From: Demequina pelophila | Lineage (GTDB): Bacteria; Actinomycetota; Actinomycetes; Actinomycetales; Demequinaceae | Direction of reading: 5' to 3' | DNA: 64,000 nucleotides | NCBI RefSeq assembly: GCF_000971175.1 | Contig: NZ_BBLY01000007.1 | Location: 1 to 64,000 of the forward strand | Shown here: positions 61,830-64,000 of the stretch, one piece after another | Position numbering within the stretch: position 1 is the stretch's first letter | Layout: each line of letters begins with the position of its first letter | Notes under the pieces: model-generated | What the model saw: only the letters and a program-made list of their open reading frames with translations | Databases searched by the model: none | Told to the model about the DNA's origin: nothing | Position numbers and translations under genes: made by a program

Positions 61830-63512
61830 ATGGACGACCGCTACCCGGTGGTGTATGTGCGTGGCTACGCGGGAGGGCCGGCGGGCATCGACACGGCGGT
61901 GGACGATGCGTTCTACGGCTTCAACAAGGGCTCCACCGTGGTGCGGGTGGGCGGGGACGGCGAGCCGCTGTTCCATCAGTTCGAGTCGCCGCTGCTGCGG
62001 CTGATGATCGACGAGGGCTACGACCTGATCGTCCGCGGCGACCAGCACGCGACCCTGCAGCGGGCGCGCGCGAACTCGCTCGACCCGGCGTCCATCTGGG
62101 TGTACCGCTTCTACGACCTGCACTCGCGCACCTTCGGCGGCGCCAACCCGGACGTCTTCGACCTGCGCGCGGCCGCGCTGGGCCTGTACGACTTCATCGA
62201 GCTCATCCGCGACCGGGTGCACGGGCGCCCGCCGGTCTACCTGGTCGCCCACTCGATGGGCGGGCTCGTGTGCCGGTCGATGCTGCAGACGGTGTGCGGC
62301 ACGCCCCGCGAGGACGGCGCCGTGCGCGACGCGGGGCCGGACACGGTGGCCAAGCTGCTCACCATGGGCACCCCGCACGGCGGCATCGAGACCCGTTTCG
62401 CGCTGGCGGACCTGCTCAACGAGCACGTGGGCATCTTCGGCTCGGAGATGTTCGCGCGCGCCAACATGCACGAGTTCCTCGCGCCCGCCGCCCAGGACAC
62501 CGGCGACTACGACCCGCAGGTGATGCCCGAGGAGGCGCTGCCGTCCGACCGCGCGTTCTGCGTGGTGGGCACCAACCCGTCCGACTACGGGCTCGCGCGC
62601 AAGGCCATCGGGGTGAAGTCGGACGGCCTGGTGCGCATCGAGAACGCGTACGTCAAGGGTGCGCCGCGCGCGTTCGTCCACCGCGCGCACTCGGGCTCGT
62701 ACGGCCTGGTCAACTCGGAGGAGGCCTACCAGAACCTGCGCCGCTTCCTGTTCGCGAAGTGGCGGGTGCGCGTGCACCTGGTGGGCGTGGACTTCACGCA
62801 CGAGGACTCGCTGGCGGGGCTGTCGCTCGAGCAGCTGCGGCAGCGGCTGGCGAGGCTCGAGGGCGGCGCCGAGTTCGACCGTCCGGACCTCGACTCCTTC
62901 TGGCAGGCCGACGTCCAGGTCACCGTCCGCGGCCTGCCCGTGATCCTCCACGAGCAGTCGGTCGACAAACACTGCCCCATCCAGCTCACCGAGGAGCAGT
63001 TGCGCCGGCGCATCGCGGCGCTCACCGCGGGTGCCGACCTCACGGACACGGACACCGCCGACACGCCCGTGCCCCTCGCGAGCGTCTACCTGCTCGGGAA
63101 GGCAAGGTTCAATCGGGACCGGAGCCGAGCATCGTCCACCACCCATCCCGGGCCGGTGCCGCGCGACCCGCGGGCGGCCCCCGACTCCGGCCTGAGCCGC
63201 TACGCCCTGCGCATGCGCGTGTTCCGCCTCACCGAGACGGGCGGCTTCTTGGGGATGGGCGGCCACCTCGAGCAGGTGGCGGACTGGGAGGACTCGCTCA
63301 TCGTCGACGTGGGTCCCGCAGGGGACGATGGACTGGTCGCCTGGGCGCGATGGGCCTCCGAGATCCCGGGTCCCAATGCGTCCTACGACCCGAGCGGCAC
63401 TCCCCCGCTCGACTTCCCCGGCTGGGTCGCCGAGGTGCCGCTGCCGCGGGCCGCGCGCGACGGGGTCCTGGGCGACCGAGCGCGGCTTCGCCTCGAGATC
63501 ACGGAGGCGTGA
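61830..63512 (+). CDS. Alpha/beta-hydrolase (lipase-like)
   Basis: A 560-residue protein with a lipase-type alpha/beta-hydrolase domain in the first half. The nucleophile elbow AHSMGGLV puts the catalytic serine at S142. GTPHGGIE at about 177-184 is the typical next element. No signal peptide is seen, so it acts inside the cell or is released by other means. The C-terminal half (about 330-560) is mixed with no recognised family and includes a beta-rich segment near 450-480. ATG 61830 has an AAGGGGG-like site a few bases upstream. The substrate, an ester or lipid, is unknown. Divergent from UvrD, convergent with an SDR gene. Confidence 0.85.
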   Translation: MDDRYPVVYVRGYAGGPAGIDTAVDDAFYGFNKGSTVVRVGGDGEPLFHQFESPLLRLMIDEGYDLIVRGDQHATLQRARANSLDPASIWVYRFYDLHSRTFGGANPDVFDLRAAALGLYDFIELIRDRVHGRPPVYLVAHSMGGLVCRSMLQTVCGTPREDGAVRDAGPDTVAKLLTMGTPHGGIETRFALADLLNEHVGIFGSEMFARANMHEFLAPAAQDTGDYDPQVMPEEALPSDRAFCVVGTNPSDYGLARKAIGVKSDGLVRIENAYVKGAPRAFVHRAHSGSYGLVNSEEAYQNLRRFLFAKWRVRVHLVGVDFTHEDSLAGLSLEQLRQRLARLEGGAEFDRPDLDSFWQADVQVTVRGLPVILHEQSVDKHCPIQLTEEQLRRRIAALTAGADLTDTDTADTPVPLASVYLLGKARFNRDRSRASSTTHPGPVPRDPRAAPDSGLSRYALRMRVFRLTETGGFLGMGGHLEQVADWEDSLIVDVGPAGDDGLVAWARWASEIPGPNASYDPSGTPPLDFPGWVAEVPLPRAARDGVLGDRARLRLEITEA

Positions 63513-63534
63513 GGGCCGTTGCTCCCGGCCGTGC

Positions 63535-63550
63535 GGCGGCTACTCCCGCC
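63535..63550 (-). terminator. Hairpin with SDR stop codon in its loop
   Basis: GGCGG (63535-63539) pairs with CCGCC (63546-63550). The loop CTACTC holds the minus-strand TAG stop (63540-63542). Confidence 0.4.
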
Positions 63551-64000
63551 CGTCCTCGAGCGGGATGAGCATCTCGCGGAAGCCGCCGTCCGAGGCGTGC
63601 AGCGCCCAGATGCGCTCGGCCACGCCGTCGATCCCGTTCTCCACCTGGAGCTTCGGGATGGCGCCCGGGATGACCAGCTGATGGACGCGCACCGGCTCGT
63701 CCGCGAGGGCGTCGTGCAGCATCTCGCCGTACGCGGACTCGGCCGGGAACGCGACGGAGGTGCCGGCGAAGCCGTGCCGCGCCTGGATCGACGTGCCCCC
63801 GTTGATGAGGACGATGCTGCCCTCGCCCCGGGCGCGCATCCCCGGCAGCACGGCGCGCACCGCGTGGATGAGGCCCAGCGCGGAGAAGCGCAGCGCCTCG
63901 AGTGCGAGCTCCGGGGTGAGGTCGAGCACGGGCTTCAGGTAGTCGCGCGACGGGAGCGGGCTGTACTGCAGGACGGCGACGGGGCCGAGCGCCTCGCCGG
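63540..64000 (-). CDS. Short-chain dehydrogenase/reductase, C-terminal part (runs off window)
   Basis: The last 152 codons of a gene whose start lies beyond position 64000. The visible part reads as the second half of an SDR oxidoreductase: VAVLQYSPLP, a long helix ending LGLIHAVRAVLPGMRARG, then GSIVLINGGTSIQARHG. The catalytic Ser and Tyr region follows near AFPAESAYGEML (the usual Tyr-x-x-x-Lys is replaced by Y-G-E-M). An NAD(P)-dependent oxidoreductase is likely, perhaps atypical. The first-half Rossmann motif cannot be seen. Confidence 0.8.
   Translation of the reverse strand, partial: GEALGPVAVLQYSPLPSRDYLKPVLDLTPELALEALRFSALGLIHAVRAVLPGMRARGEGSIVLINGGTSIQARHGFAGTSVAFPAESAYGEMLHDALADEPVRVHQLVIPGAIPKLQVENGIDGVAERIWALHASDGGFREMLIPLEDGRE

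Noticed and set aside
61448-63568. 706-codon plus-strand frame over the lipase-like gene
   Set aside because: Arg/Gly/Ala-rich shadow. The overlapping frame from 61830 has an intact lipase motif and a better start.
1-64000. GGACGATGC as a polar (replichore-oriented) signal
   Set aside because: Both orientations are about equally frequent in the window, so no strand bias is seen. It remains an enriched non-polar motif.

Overview
The window is about 70% GC and gene-dense. It uses GTG/TTG starts, ATGA-type overlaps, NrtR-, Ltp- and PASTA-type proteins and probable leaderless promoters. I read it as an Actinomycetota chromosome, possibly Micrococcales; the assignment is inferred from composition and protein style only. 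No rRNA, tRNA, CRISPR array, transposase or integrase was seen.

Layout. (1) 0.1-5.3 kb: a tight minus-strand operon of a large helical protein of unknown function, a J-domain-like protein without an HPD motif, a GrpE-like protein and an Hsp70. (2) 5.5-6.7 kb: DEDDh exonuclease with a BRCT tail. (3) 6.7-8.1 kb: a two-gene module with a glycine/alanine-rich membrane protein. (4) 8.5-10.35 kb: a DUF6308-like protein and an unknown protein. (5) 10.5-26.5 kb: a tightly packed DISARM-like operon of a DrmD-like SNF2 ATPase, a giant adenine methyltransferase, a 2121-residue DEAD-box/DUF1998 protein with a C-terminal nuclease-like region, and a UvrD helicase with a RelE-like N-terminus. (6) 26.6-30.4 kb: a GmrSD-like DUF262/DUF1524 enzyme and a PH-like-domain protein. 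(7) 30.7-33.75 kb: ADP-ribosylglycohydrolase divergent from an NrtR-like regulator, then a zinc-ribbon protein and a DUF1778 antitoxin pair. (8) 34.25-41.4 kb: SNF2 plus HelD-like helicase pair convergent with a second DUF262 protein that has lost its HNH histidine. (9) 41.5-44.6 kb: membrane/HhH protein, EEP-family hydrolase and Mrr-type restriction enzyme. (10) 44.6-52.0 kb: a four-gene operon of a PD-(D/E)XK-like protein, a DUF6361-like protein, a PLD nuclease and an SNF2-type helicase. (11) 52.2-55.1 kb: NERD protein, an unknown protein and a YefM antitoxin relic. (12) 55.1-64 kb: a membrane-protein cluster (PASTA, Ltp, SHOCT), then housekeeping-like genes: 5'-nucleotidase, UvrD helicase, lipase-like hydrolase and a partial SDR.

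From about 0.1 to 53 kb this looks like a defence island. It holds at least three separate large helicase-centred systems plus modification-dependent or methylation-dependent restriction genes (two DUF262 proteins, Mrr). The Hsp70 operon and the variant DISARM-like operon are the best candidates for undescribed systems.

Two window-wide patterns were found by eye. The 9-mer GGACGATGC recurs about 29 times on both strands, with fewer than one expected. Many genes end in a hairpin whose loop contains the stop codon.
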